From positions 1-27,217 of the forward strand of contig JAHWHN010000078.1 in NCBI GenBank assembly GCA_019323235.1: a stretch of 27,217 nucleotides of DNA, in the 5' to 3' direction. The stretch is from Candidatus Woesearchaeota archaeon. Lineage in GTDB: Archaea; Nanobdellota; Nanobdellia; Woesearchaeales; JABIAG01. The notes below the pieces were generated by a model. It was not told the DNA's origin, did not search any database, and was given only the letters and a program-made list of their open reading frames with translations. Made by a program: the position numbers and the translations under genes. Below, piece after piece: positions 7,241 to 15,664 of the stretch (position 1 is its first letter; every line of letters begins with the position of its first letter).

Positions 7241-10200
7241 TGTTTTCCTCCAATTAAATTTTGAATATTATCTCTTAAAGTTTCGTCAGAAGTATATCTT
7301 ATTCTACCATTTGCTTTTATTTCATAAGTTCTAGCACAAAATTCTTCATCGATTAAACTTTCTTCGTTGTTTTGTTTTTGTTTTTCTTTTTTACCTAAGG
7401 ATATCATAACTGATTTATCACCACCAACAACTTTTCTATCTTTATACAAGATTAATGGTGGACAATCATCCCATTTTCCTAATCCTTTATCATAATTTTC
7501 TACTTTTTGAAAAAATAAATAATAACATAATCCAGTTGTATTATCAGATGATGAGGAATTTACATTCTTAACATCTAAAACATTAAATCCATAATTGCTT
7601 AACATCTCAGAGAATTTTTCTAGATTTTCACTTTTTGATTTATTAGGAAGAACAAATACTCCATATGAATTCATTTTTAATACTCTGTTTGTTTCTAAGA
7701 TTATTCTTTCTACATCTCTCCTTCCAAAACCTTGCTGATTATACATTAATGCATAACTTGAACTTACAAAGTCAATTGATTCATCAGGAAGAGGCATTTT
7801 TTGAGCTCTTGCTCTTAAGTGAATATTCTCACCTTCCTCGATATCATGAACTAAATTATCTAATGAAAAATCTGAAGATAAAGCATCATAATATTTTCCA
7901 GGATTGCCTTTTTCTTGTTTCATTAATTCTTGTCCTTTTAATAACATATATTCACTTGCATCTAAACTTACAACAGGTCTATCTTTGCAAATTCTTGCTA
8001 AAATTGATGTTCCACTTCCTATATCTAAGATAGAATTTATTTTATAACCAGAATTCTCTATTGATGAAATTATTTCTTCTATCATCAAACCAGTGTTTCT
8101 TACAACAGTATTAGTTGATAATAATTCTCTATTTGAATAACCTTCAATTAGTTTACCAAATCTAATAGATTCTACTACCTCATCAATTGGTTTACCTTGA
8201 ACACATCTTACAGCCTTATATCCTCCCCTTAGTTCATCAATAGCTGTTTTCTTCTCTAAATCTTTAGAAGGAATTAAACTTGGAAGATTTTCTTCACTAT
8301 AAGAATCACCAATTTCTGATAATCTTATTACTTCATCCATATTTGCAATTTTTCCTGCTCTTTTTTGTAAATGAATTCTCTGAATTCTTTTAAGAAAAGC
8401 ATCTTCATAGATATTTCTTGGTTTCCAAGTCTTTCTTACATTAACTCCACCTTCAGACATTTCTTTTACAAATTTCTCTTGCATTTCAGATAATTTATCA
8501 GAATGAGGGATCATGTGATATACCTTTACAAGTCCTTCCTGAGTATTTCTATAAAATCTTCCAATCATTTGTACATAATCTCCTGGAACAAATGGAGGCT
8601 GAGCAACAATACAATAATTATTTGCTTTCCCAGATGTTAATGAGAAAGATTCACTTATAGCTGTTGAACCAATTAGATTTTGAATTTCATTATTTTGATA
8701 TTTTGTTGCCAGTTCTGCTCTTTTTTCTACAGAAGTATCACCATTAATAACTCCAACATCAGAATAACCTCTACTTTTTATTTCATCTATCATTTCATCA
8801 ACAAAACCATTTTTTAAATGAGAGAAAATTGTAATTTGTGCATTTGAATCTTTACTTTTTATTTCTTCTACTAAATCAGCAATTGGTTTTATTGAACTTT
8901 CTAATAATATCCTATTTAATTTTGGAACTTTATTTAGGCATGTACCTAGATCACTCCACTCTTCATAATATCTTTTAACAAAATCTTCAGCCATATCATA
9001 AATAAAAGGATATTGGTCATCAGGAATTTCTATATTTGCTTCTTCTAATTCTTTAACTAGTTTTGAATCTAAGCTTTTTTCTTTTACACCATCTGCGACG
9101 CTAGGTAAAGGTCCTAATTTAAAGATTTGTTGTAAATCTTCTTGAGATAAATCAAACCATTTTGTTGAATTCTTTTCATTAAATAAAGAGTAAATGTCAT
9201 ATTGTAATTCAAATGTTTGGTCTGAATATAAAGAATATTTTTCTGGGTTTAACATGTATAAGAAAAACCCAATGTCTTTAAGTCTATTTGGAATTACAGT
9301 AGCAGTACTTAATATGAAATGCTTATCTCTTGATCTGTCAACTAATGATTTAAAGTTTACACTAGAATTTGATCTAATATTTTTTAACTTATGAGCTTCA
9401 TCTACTCCAACAAATGAAAAATTATCAAAGTGTTCTAATAGATTTCTAATATAATAATTAGAATCTCTTTCTTCAAAATCTTCACCAGAATAGTCATAAT
9501 CTTGTAAGGATAATTTGGCATAGTTAATCATAACTAAATCAACATTTGGGTCAGATATTTTTTCACAATCTTTTCTGTTATTTATTACTAATATATTTAA
9601 AGGGTCTAGACCTAAAGATTTTACATATTTGTTTACATCAAACTCTCCATCTTTTTTATAACCCCATACTGAATGTATTGCTTGATTTGGTGCAATGATT
9701 AAACCTTTTGATGGCTTTCCTTGTTTAGAATATTTCTCATTCAATAATGCAAAAGTTGACATTAAAGTAAATGTTTTTCCAGCAGCAGTAACATCAGTTA
9801 CAGCACCTCTTTTAATTTGGTTTGTTAGGTAAAAAGTTCTTATTGCTTGATGCCACATCCAATTCATATCCTCACTTTTATATTTTTCATAAAAGTCAAC
9901 AACATCATTCATTCTTGAAAGAGTTTCTTCTAGTGACTTCTCTATTTTGCTATTAAATTTGTGAGCATCTTTAAAACCAATCTGACTTAAGAAGTTTCTT
10001 CTTACTAATTCATTAGTTAATTTTAAATTTTCTCTTACTTCTTCAATATCATAAGAAGTTTCTCCTTGAAAATAATTTATGAAATCTTTTTCAATTATAT
10101 TTTCTAAAATTTTTGGGTTGTATCTTAATAGTTCTGAAGGAATTAAAGGTTCTTCTTTTTCTCCAGAAGGTCCAAATTCAATATCACAATATCCTAAATT

Positions 10201-10557
10201 TAGTACTGTTTCTATTGTTGAAATAGAAGGTCTTACTTTTGTTACTCCAAGTATGTCTCCACCTGCCTCATCCAATAATCTTTCTGCCAAGAATTTATTT
10301 CCTTCTTCACCAAATTGTTGTAAGAATGGAGAGTATTTTTCAATTACTCTTTTTACTAATTTAGAATCTTTTAAAGCTTTAACTAAATTTGTTTTATCCA
10401 AATCAGACAATTCAAAGAAATCTTGCATTAACTCTTCAATTGTTTCAAGATCTTCTACTCTTAAGTCGTTTGGAACATAACCTAGTTTAGATGCGAAATT
10501 AATAAAATCTATAGAGTAATCTCTTTCTAAAATCCAATTCATTACTTCTGGTTTCAT
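7237..10557 (-). CDS. SNF2-like superfamily 2 helicase fused to a class I SAM methyltransferase
   Basis: An 1106-residue protein. Residues 1-230 are helical and unrecognised. The helicase core follows: motif I TAAGKT (257-262), motif II DEAH (386-389), motif III STAT (417-420), a C-terminal RecA lobe with VINGDTS (about 603) and motif VI QMIGRFYR (663-670). The QMIGR-x-R form and DEAH suggest an SNF2/Rad54-type translocase. Residues about 840-1000 form a Methyltransf_11-like domain: LDIGSGT (844-850, SAM binding), an acidic D866 after strand 2, and MPLPDESIDFV (921-931). No DPPY/NPPF motif typical of DNA adenine methylases is seen, so the methyl acceptor may be RNA, protein or a small molecule. 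It lies 12 nt after the coiled-coil gene and overlaps the 262-residue gene. The domains are clear; the biological role is unknown, with defence or chromatin remodelling possible. Confidence 0.85.
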   Translation of the reverse strand: MKPEVMNWILERDYSIDFINFASKLGYVPNDLRVEDLETIEELMQDFFELSDLDKTNLVKALKDSKLVKRVIEKYSPFLQQFGEEGNKFLAERLLDEAGGDILGVTKVRPSISTIETVLNLGYCDIEFGPSGEKEEPLIPSELLRYNPKILENIIEKDFINYFQGETSYDIEEVRENLKLTNELVRRNFLSQIGFKDAHKFNSKIEKSLEETLSRMNDVVDFYEKYKSEDMNWMWHQAIRTFYLTNQIKRGAVTDVTAAGKTFTLMSTFALLNEKYSKQGKPSKGLIIAPNQAIHSVWGYKKDGEFDVNKYVKSLGLDPLNILVINNRKDCEKISDPNVDLVMINYAKLSLQDYDYSGEDFEERDSNYYIRNLLEHFDNFSFVGVDEAHKLKNIRSNSSVNFKSLVDRSRDKHFILSTATVIPNRLKDIGFFLYMLNPEKYSLYSDQTFELQYDIYSLFNEKNSTKWFDLSQEDLQQIFKLGPLPSVADGVKEKSLDSKLVKELEEANIEIPDDQYPFIYDMAEDFVKRYYEEWSDLGTCLNKVPKLNRILLESSIKPIADLVEEIKSKDSNAQITIFSHLKNGFVDEMIDEIKSRGYSDVGVINGDTSVEKRAELATKYQNNEIQNLIGSTAISESFSLTSGKANNYCIVAQPPFVPGDYVQMIGRFYRNTQEGLVKVYHMIPHSDKLSEMQEKFVKEMSEGGVNVRKTWKPRNIYEDAFLKRIQRIHLQKRAGKIANMDEVIRLSEIGDSYSEENLPSLIPSKDLEKKTAIDELRGGYKAVRCVQGKPIDEVVESIRFGKLIEGYSNRELLSTNTVVRNTGLMIEEIISSIENSGYKINSILDIGSGTSILARICKDRPVVSLDASEYMLLKGQELMKQEKGNPGKYYDALSSDFSLDNLVHDIEEGENIHLRARAQKMPLPDESIDFVSSSYALMYNQQGFGRRDVERIILETNRVLKMNSYGVFVLPNKSKSENLEKFSEMLSNYGFNVLDVKNVNSSSSDNTTGLCYYLFFQKVENYDKGLGKWDDCPPLILYKDRKVVGGDKSVMISLGKKEKQKQNNEESLIDEEFCARTYEIKANGRIRYTSDETLRDNIQNLIGGKQ

Positions 10558-10569
10558 TTACTTAGCTAA

Positions 10570-12627
10570 TCACTCTTTTTTCAAATAATATCTTGCTTCT
10601 TTTCCTTTTCCCTTCTTATCTAAGTAACCTGACAATGATAAATTCATTACTTTATTAGCTACCCATTTTGAAAGTTTTTGATCTGTTTCAAAAGAAAACT
10701 TTGATTCTAAAACTAACTTTCTTACATCCTCAGATGTGAAACCATTTTCAGAACAATTAGATGCATAATCCAAAACTAATTCAGAAAGTAAACTTCCTCT
10801 TTCTGTTGGTTTTGAAGATTCATTTATTCTTTGAACCATTTCTGGGTTAAATGAATAACTATCATTTATTTTTGCTTCATTACTTTCAGTTTTAATTATA
10901 TTTTGACTTGAATTATATTCTAAATCTGATAAATTTAATAATTGTAAAGTATAAGCGTCATTATATGAAGAGTTTCTAAATTCTGAAACCATCTTATCTA
11001 AACATTTTTTACTTAATCTTGAAAATTTATCTAGATCTTTATATTCTTCATCCATTGAAAATCTTAAACCAAGTAATCCATTATTTGTTTTAAAATAAGA
11101 AGGCTCTTCTGAAATTGAACCTCTAATTTCTTGATCAGATTGAATATTCGCAGTAATATAAAATCCTAAAGTTTTAACAAGCTTTTTCATTTCTAATGAA
11201 TCCTCAGTAAGAGTTTTCTGCTCATTAAAGTCTTTTTCTAAATAAGGGATGATTACTTCTAAACCATATTCTCCCTTATTTTTTGTAATCTTTGAGAATA
11301 TTACAAATTCTTTTTTATTACTAATATCTGAATCCATTAAATCAATTAATTTTTCCATGATTTCTTTATCGTGTTTAATTTCATTATTCTTCAGAGTTTC
11401 ATATTTTACAATTTCTTTTTCTAAGTTCTCTTTATCTTGAACACTATCAGAATAAACTTTTTCTGTTTCTTTCAATAATTTATCCTTCATTAATTGAGGC
11501 ACTGGTGAGTTTTCTGATTTGATTAATTCAATGAATTGTTTTGATTGTTCAATTGCTTCATTTAATTTTGGAACTTTTTCTTTAGCTGATTCATATTCTT
11601 TTCTCATTTCAGAATATTTTTCATTGAATTTACTCTCAAGAACTGTACCTAGATTGCCATTCATTCTTGAAACAACTGCTCTTGGTGTTTCTGAATCATA
11701 TTCTCTTAAGTCTAATTTTAAAGATTGGTATAAATCATTAAAGTCTAAATTTCCTGATTTCTTTAATAATAAAATTTGCTTTTCTAATTTAGGAATTGAT
11801 TCTAATAAATGATCAAGGACTAATTCTTCAACATTTGCATATTCTTTTCCTTGTCTTTTCTTATATTTTTCATTGAAGGATTCTATGTTCTTTTTACCCT
11901 GTTTATCCATTAATTGATTTTCTAATTCAGAATATTCTTTTTTAGTAACTTCAAGTTCAGATTTTACTTCATTTAATTCTTTTAGAGTTTGATTGTGTTC
12001 TGCTCTATCTTTATTTGACTCAGTAAGTATCTTTTTTCTATCTTTCTTCAAATCCTTATTTTCTTGATCTAATAAGTCCAATTTTTTTTCTAGATTCTCA
12101 TTCTTAAAAAGAAGGTCTTCTGCTTCTTTATTCTCTAATTTTCTTTTCTCAAATTCTTCTACATTTTTATTGAATTGTTCTTCTTTTTCTAATAATTCTA
12201 ATTCTGATTTATCTAAATTATCCTTATCAACATTATAATTAGAAATATTTAATCTTAATTCATTCCAACCCTCTTCTAAGTCTTTTCTTCGGATTGTGTT
12301 TTCAGTAAGTAAATCAGTTAGTCTAACATATTGAGCTTCAGAACCTTCTAGGTAACTGATTTCATGTTTAAATTTATTTTTTTTATTATTTTTTTTATTT
12401 TTAGCAATAAAGAATCTGTCTACAACATTATGTAAATTTTCATAATCAGGTTCATCTTCTCCCTCTATATGAATATAAACGCTTCCTTCCTGTTCTTCAA
12501 TTTCAACATCATTATCTAATCTGTCAGGGAATTGTCTTTTTAGTTCAGCCACCAAACTATTCTTATAATGTTCATCTAGATTATCTAAATCTAATTTCAA
12601 ACCAACAACTTTCTTTGTTTTTGCCAT
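10570..12627 (-). CDS. Long coiled-coil protein with probable C-terminal winged helix
   Basis: A 685-residue protein, first gene of the minus-strand operon. Residues 1-73 look like a small alpha/beta domain, followed by a Lys/Asn-rich basic run (about 75-90). Residues about 140-250 and parts of 290-430 are heptad-rich coiled coil (Glu/Lys/Leu). The last ~75 residues, ending GYLDKKGKGKEARYYLKK, have the look of a winged helix with a basic wing. It could be a DNA-binding or structural partner of the downstream helicase. No ATPase motif is seen, so it is not an SMC-type ATPase. Upstream, only a weak AT-rich candidate promoter is visible. Confidence 0.65.
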   Translation of the reverse strand: MAKTKKVVGLKLDLDNLDEHYKNSLVAELKRQFPDRLDNDVEIEEQEGSVYIHIEGEDEPDYENLHNVVDRFFIAKNKKNNKKNKFKHEISYLEGSEAQYVRLTDLLTENTIRRKDLEEGWNELRLNISNYNVDKDNLDKSELELLEKEEQFNKNVEEFEKRKLENKEAEDLLFKNENLEKKLDLLDQENKDLKKDRKKILTESNKDRAEHNQTLKELNEVKSELEVTKKEYSELENQLMDKQGKKNIESFNEKYKKRQGKEYANVEELVLDHLLESIPKLEKQILLLKKSGNLDFNDLYQSLKLDLREYDSETPRAVVSRMNGNLGTVLESKFNEKYSEMRKEYESAKEKVPKLNEAIEQSKQFIELIKSENSPVPQLMKDKLLKETEKVYSDSVQDKENLEKEIVKYETLKNNEIKHDKEIMEKLIDLMDSDISNKKEFVIFSKITKNKGEYGLEVIIPYLEKDFNEQKTLTEDSLEMKKLVKTLGFYITANIQSDQEIRGSISEEPSYFKTNNGLLGLRFSMDEEYKDLDKFSRLSKKCLDKMVSEFRNSSYNDAYTLQLLNLSDLEYNSSQNIIKTESNEAKINDSYSFNPEMVQRINESSKPTERGSLLSELVLDYASNCSENGFTSEDVRKLVLESKFSFETDQKLSKWVANKVMNLSLSGYLDKKGKGKEARYYLKKE

Positions 12628-12833
12628 TTAATTAGATAAAGATGGTATTTATTTCAAACTAACCATATAATAATTAATACATTTTAGAAATATTAGAATA
12701 AATTAAATATTTTAGATTTAATTACCAAAGACATAAATTAATAATTTAAAATGATTTATAGAATTGTTATTAAAAAAATAAATGAAATTGGAAATGCTCG
12801 AAAATTAAAATTTTCGGCACGACTAAAGTCGAA
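12628..12833. other. AT-rich intergenic gap between accessory and ribosomal operons
   Basis: About 200 nt with no gene I can support. It must hold the promoter of the coiled-coil gene, but no strong TATA box is seen at the expected place; TATTTATTT at 12646-12654 is a weak candidate. An 8-bp inverted repeat, AATTAAAT (12701-12708) and ATTTAATT (12716-12723), is present. Its right end holds the hairpins downstream of S27ae. This gap separates the accessory modules from housekeeping genes. Confidence 0.5.
12799..12831 (-). terminator. Tandem hairpins after the S27ae gene
   Basis: Two perfect short palindromes follow the S27ae stop on the minus strand: CGACT/AGTCG with a 2-nt centre (12820-12831), then an 8-bp stem CGAAAATT/AATTTTCG with a 2-nt centre (12799-12816). 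Further downstream on the minus strand is a T-rich stretch (about 12770-12780). They probably mark the 3' end of the rpo7-S27ae transcript, as a terminator or processing site. Confidence 0.5.
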
Positions 12834-13010
12834 TTATCTTTCCATGTAACCGCATTTTCCACAAGTTTTTCTATCCTTGTGTACAGCTAAGAATACACCT
12901 GGTCCACATTTTGGACAGAATGGTTGTTTTCTCTTTATAGTTTCTCCAGTAACTTCATATTTATCATATTTTTTACTTGGAATTTTATTTTTAATTTGTT
13001 TTTTAGCCAT
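12834..13010 (-). CDS. rps27ae: Small ribosomal subunit protein eS31 (S27ae)
   Basis: A 58-residue basic zinc-ribbon protein. Two CPxCG-like knuckles are visible: C32-P-K-C35 and C50-G-K-C53, with the GPGVFLAVHKDR segment typical of archaeal S27ae between them. It is a 30S subunit protein. A GAGG lies 9-10 nt before the ATG, and the gene follows the acidic orphan by 16 nt. It is the last gene of the rpo7-spt4-S24e operon, the usual archaeal neighbourhood. Confidence 0.93.
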   Translation of the reverse strand: MAKKQIKNKIPSKKYDKYEVTGETIKRKQPFCPKCGPGVFLAVHKDRKTCGKCGYMER

Positions 13011-13026
13011 TTTATAACCTCAATAA

Positions 13027-13326
13027 TTATTCAGTTTTTGATTCATCTTCACTAGGTTCAGGATTTGACAAATCTTTATATCCGTCTTCATCAAGACCTT
13101 CAGAATTATTTTCTTCAGTGTTTGATGTTTCGTATGAATCAGTATCAACATAACCCATTTCATCTTCAGAAGTTTCTTTCTTACCTTCTTTTCCATGATG
13201 AGTTTCTATTTCTTCAATATCAACAGTAATGATTAAATCATCACCTTCCCATCTCATATCAGTAGCTTCAAATTTTTCTTTAACTAATTCTTCAAAATCT
13301 TTTTTAGTTAAGATCACTTCAGCCAT
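13027..13326 (-). CDS. Small acidic orphan between S24e and S27ae
   Basis: A 99-residue protein. The first ~45 residues, beginning MAEVILTKKDFEELV, look like a small alpha/beta fold. The rest is a low-complexity acidic tail rich in Glu, Asp, Ser and Asn, probably disordered. The ATG at 13326 is chosen because it sits one base after the S24e stop (TAAAATG); a GTG nine bases upstream overlaps the S24e stop region and is less likely. It is not a known ribosomal protein. Its place inside a ribosomal/transcription operon suggests a role in translation or transcription. Confidence 0.65.
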   Translation of the reverse strand: MAEVILTKKDFEELVKEKFEATDMRWEGDDLIITVDIEEIETHHGKEGKKETSEDEMGYVDTDSYETSNTEENNSEGLDEDGYKDLSNPEPSEDESKTE

Positions 13327-13327
13327 T

Positions 13328-13708
13328 TTATTCACTAGCCTCTTCAGCAGCAGCTTTTGCTTCTTCTGCAGCTTTTTTAGCAGCAGCAGCTTCTTCTTCT
13401 GCTTTCTTTCTAGCTTCTTCTTGTTTTGCTAAATTTTCTCTGATTTTTTTATGCATAGTGTACTCTTCAAGTCTTACCATTGAATCAGCATCATCATAAA
13501 TATATAAATCAACTTTTGCAACAGAAGATCCAAAGCCAGCTTCTACTTTTCTTACTACAGATAATTTCTCATCTGCTTTAAGACTTTTGCATATAAATTC
13601 TTTAACTTCTTCTTTTGTAGGTGTAGCACCTTCGAATTCTACATTTAATAAACATTCTTTTCTAGAAAGTAATTCATTAACTTTTTCTACTTTATCTAAA
13701 ATTTTCAT
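13328..13708 (-). CDS. rps24e: Small ribosomal subunit protein eS24
   Basis: A 126-residue protein. The core contains the S24e hallmark VRKVEAGFGSSVAKVDLYIY and an N-terminal segment with a GATPTKEEV turn. After about residue 90 the protein becomes an Ala/Lys/Glu-rich helical tail (AAAAKKAAEEAKAA), longer than a plain S24e end. GAGGA lies 7-8 nt before the ATG. It sits 13 nt after spt4, the common archaeal order. Confidence 0.92.
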   Translation of the reverse strand: MKILDKVEKVNELLSRKECLLNVEFEGATPTKEEVKEFICKSLKADEKLSVVRKVEAGFGSSVAKVDLYIYDDADSMVRLEEYTMHKKIRENLAKQEEARKKAEEEAAAAKKAAEEAKAAAEEASE

Positions 13709-13721
13709 CTTAATTCCTCAT

Positions 13722-13904
13722 TTAAACTTTAATAGCATAATCGCCTTTTGCAGTATAACCCATTTTCTCAGCAATTTCTGATTTTGTTGGATCAATTATT
13801 ACAACTTTTCCTTTGAAATTGTCTACAAATTTATTGCCTTTACAAATTGGACATTGATCGCCGTGTACAATCAATTTACATTTACTGCATACTTTTTGTT
13901 TCAT
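13722..13904 (-). CDS. spt4: Transcription elongation factor Spt4 (RpoE'')
   Basis: A 60-residue zinc-ribbon protein. The metal ligands are C6, C9, C18 and C21. The following VVIIDPTKSEIAEKMG segment is the signature of archaeal Spt4, which binds Spt5 at RNA polymerase and aids elongation. GGAG lies about 8 nt before the ATG. It follows rpo7 by 15 nt, the standard archaeal pairing. Confidence 0.93.
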   Translation of the reverse strand: MKQKVCSKCKLIVHGDQCPICKGNKFVDNFKGKVVIIDPTKSEIAEKMGYTAKGDYAIKV

Positions 13905-13919
13905 TGTTTAACTCCATAT

Positions 13920-14474
13920 TTATTCAGCTTTCTCAGCTCTTTTGGACTTTTCTAACCACCATTCTGGTTTTCCAAGACCTTGTTGTCTCATAGTCAGACC
14001 TATTTTAGGATTACTTAAATCTTTATAACTTATAGCAACGATTCTTGCTCTACAGAAGTCACCAATCTTTAGGTTTCTTCCAGTTTCTTTACCTTGTAAT
14101 ACTTTATCTTTTCCAAAAGATACGAAATCATCCATTGTTTGAGAAATGTGAATCATTCCTTCAATTGGACCTAGACTAATAAATGCTCCAAAATCAGCTA
14201 AATCTCTGATTTTTCCAGGAATTACTTCTTGTAATTCTGGTCTAAATACGATTACTCTAAAATCGCAGTCAAAAAAAGTAGCTCCATCGCCAGGAACAAT
14301 TATTCCTTCTCCGATATCATCTACATCAACAACATCAATAACCGTTCCTAATTCTTCAGAAATATATCCATCATATTTCTTCTTAATCTGCTTAATTACA
14401 GCAGTTTTTGTAGGCAGATCGAATAAATCCGGTGCCACCCTTATATGATCATTTAATTTAATTTCATAAAACAT
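13920..14474 (-). CDS. rpo7: RNA polymerase subunit Rpo7 (RpoE')
   Basis: A 184-residue protein starting MFYEIKLNDHIRVAP, the typical Rpo7 N-terminal tip domain. It is followed by an S1/OB domain from about residue 82 (IPGKIRDLADFGAFIS...GMIHIS). With Rpo4 it forms the polymerase stalk that binds emerging RNA. The ATG at 14474 is chosen over a GTG at 14486 because AGGAG lies about 10 nt upstream. The gene heads the operon with spt4, S24e, the acidic orphan and S27ae. Confidence 0.94.
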   Translation of the reverse strand: MFYEIKLNDHIRVAPDLFDLPTKTAVIKQIKKKYDGYISEELGTVIDVVDVDDIGEGIIVPGDGATFFDCDFRVIVFRPELQEVIPGKIRDLADFGAFISLGPIEGMIHISQTMDDFVSFGKDKVLQGKETGRNLKIGDFCRARIVAISYKDLSNPKIGLTMRQQGLGKPEWWLEKSKRAEKAE

Positions 14475-14524
14475 TCTGATAACCACTCCTTAGATTAATA
14501 GTTTATTTCAATCTATTTTTAAAG

Positions 14525-14550
14525 CTTTCTATTTAAATAGGCTTTTTAAA
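14525..14550 (-). promoter_or_regulatory. Promoter region of the rpo7 operon
   Basis: Two TATA-like boxes lie here on the minus strand: ATTTAAAT (14531-14538), inside the palindrome CTATTTAAATAG (14529-14540), and a second TTTAAA stretch near 14544-14549. Either would give a transcript start around 14508-14521 and a short leader carrying the AGGAG site. The region overlaps the gap just after the TyrRS gene. Confidence 0.45.
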
Positions 14551-14556
14551 TAAGCT

Positions 14557-15603
14557 TTACCACTTATTTTCGCCAGGATAAGCTTTTTCCCTTATTTCTT
14601 GTATTTTTGGATCTGATTCAAAAGCTTTTCTGATTGGGTCTAAAATTTTGTTAATTTCACTAGCAACACCCATTTTTAAGTCTGCTGGTACCAATGTTTT
14701 ATCCATAAAATCAGCTTTTAAATCATCATATTTTTTATATGTAATTCTTCCACCATATTTTTCAGGTCTATCAATTACAAATTCTTCATTTTTATCTTCC
14801 AAGATTGGGAAAATAACTGACTTTGCGAATGCGATAACTCCATTTTCTTCAACTTCACCTTCTTCACAGTAAGCTTTGTTGATTTTTTTAATTACTTTTT
14901 TCTCTGAATCTAAGATATCAATTTTAGAGTTTTCATCTGATGAACTCATCTTACTTCCAGATAATCCAGGAACCATTGGGTTCATTAAATGTATTCTTTT
15001 TTCATATCCGATTTTTGGTAAAAATTCTCTTGCAAACATGAAAATTTTTCTTTGGTCTACTCCACCAAATTGTGCATCAACTTTTAAGTATTCTTCATCT
15101 AATGCTTGTAATATTGGGTAAATTAAACCACTCATACAAGGGTTTTCTGTTTGTTTTACAACTTCTGCACCAGCTCTTCTTGTATCTCTAGTAGTTGATA
15201 ATGCTGAAATTTTATACATATCTAAAGTAAATTCTTTACTTAATTGGAATTCTGTCCCTCTAATAAATTTTAATTTATCTAATGAAACACCAATTGCTTT
15301 TAACATTTCTTTAATTATAAATTCGTAATATTCTGTTCTTTGTTCTAATAATTCATAAGGTGCTTTTTGATTATCTAAGAAAGCGTGTAAATCTGCAAAT
15401 AAAATTGTCACTTCACAACCAGCTTTTAATAAATCTCCAATTTTTCTTACTGGCACAAAATAACCAATGTGTGGTTTTCCTGTTGGAGCTGTTCCCCAAT
15501 ATACTTTTAAGTCTCTCTCTTTAAGTAATGCTTGTAATTCATCAACTCCCACAACTTCTTGTAAATGCTTAGTAATTAATTCAAATTTTTCATTTGCGTC
15601 CAT
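14557..15603 (-). CDS. tyrS: Tyrosyl-tRNA synthetase
   Basis: A 348-residue class I synthetase of archaeal/eukaryotic type. The HIGH-equivalent is PHIGY (44-48) within GTAPTGKPHIGY, and the KMSKS-equivalent is KMSSS (218-222). The segment ILQALDEEYLKVDAQFGGVDQRK (about 165-187) includes the tyrosine- and tRNA-recognition residues. The length matches compact archaeal TyrRS without an S4 domain. A TATA-like TTTTAAAT at 15629-15636 lies about 26 bp before the ATG, so the mRNA is probably nearly leaderless. Confidence 0.95.
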   Translation of the reverse strand: MDANEKFELITKHLQEVVGVDELQALLKERDLKVYWGTAPTGKPHIGYFVPVRKIGDLLKAGCEVTILFADLHAFLDNQKAPYELLEQRTEYYEFIIKEMLKAIGVSLDKLKFIRGTEFQLSKEFTLDMYKISALSTTRDTRRAGAEVVKQTENPCMSGLIYPILQALDEEYLKVDAQFGGVDQRKIFMFAREFLPKIGYEKRIHLMNPMVPGLSGSKMSSSDENSKIDILDSEKKVIKKINKAYCEEGEVEENGVIAFAKSVIFPILEDKNEEFVIDRPEKYGGRITYKKYDDLKADFMDKTLVPADLKMGVASEINKILDPIRKAFESDPKIQEIREKAYPGENKW

Positions 15604-15664
15604 TTTAATAAAAGGTTAGAATAGTAGTTTTTAAATATTCTTATTTTATATTGTAAGTTTATTA

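Noticed and set aside
10079..10480. A 133-codon plus-strand frame antisense to the helicase gene
   Set aside because: The minus-strand frame has clear helicase domains over its length; the antisense frame is Ser/Phe-rich with no signal, typical of a shadow of an AT-rich gene.
1..12833. An integrated virus or transposon
   Set aside because: No integrase, transposase, capsid or portal gene, no terminal repeats and no tRNA target site are seen; base composition looks like the neighbouring core genes.
12751..12849. A 32-codon plus-strand frame beginning ATGATTTATAGA
   Set aside because: It overlaps the S27ae end antisense and the hairpins, has no TATA box at the right spacing and no ribosome binding site.
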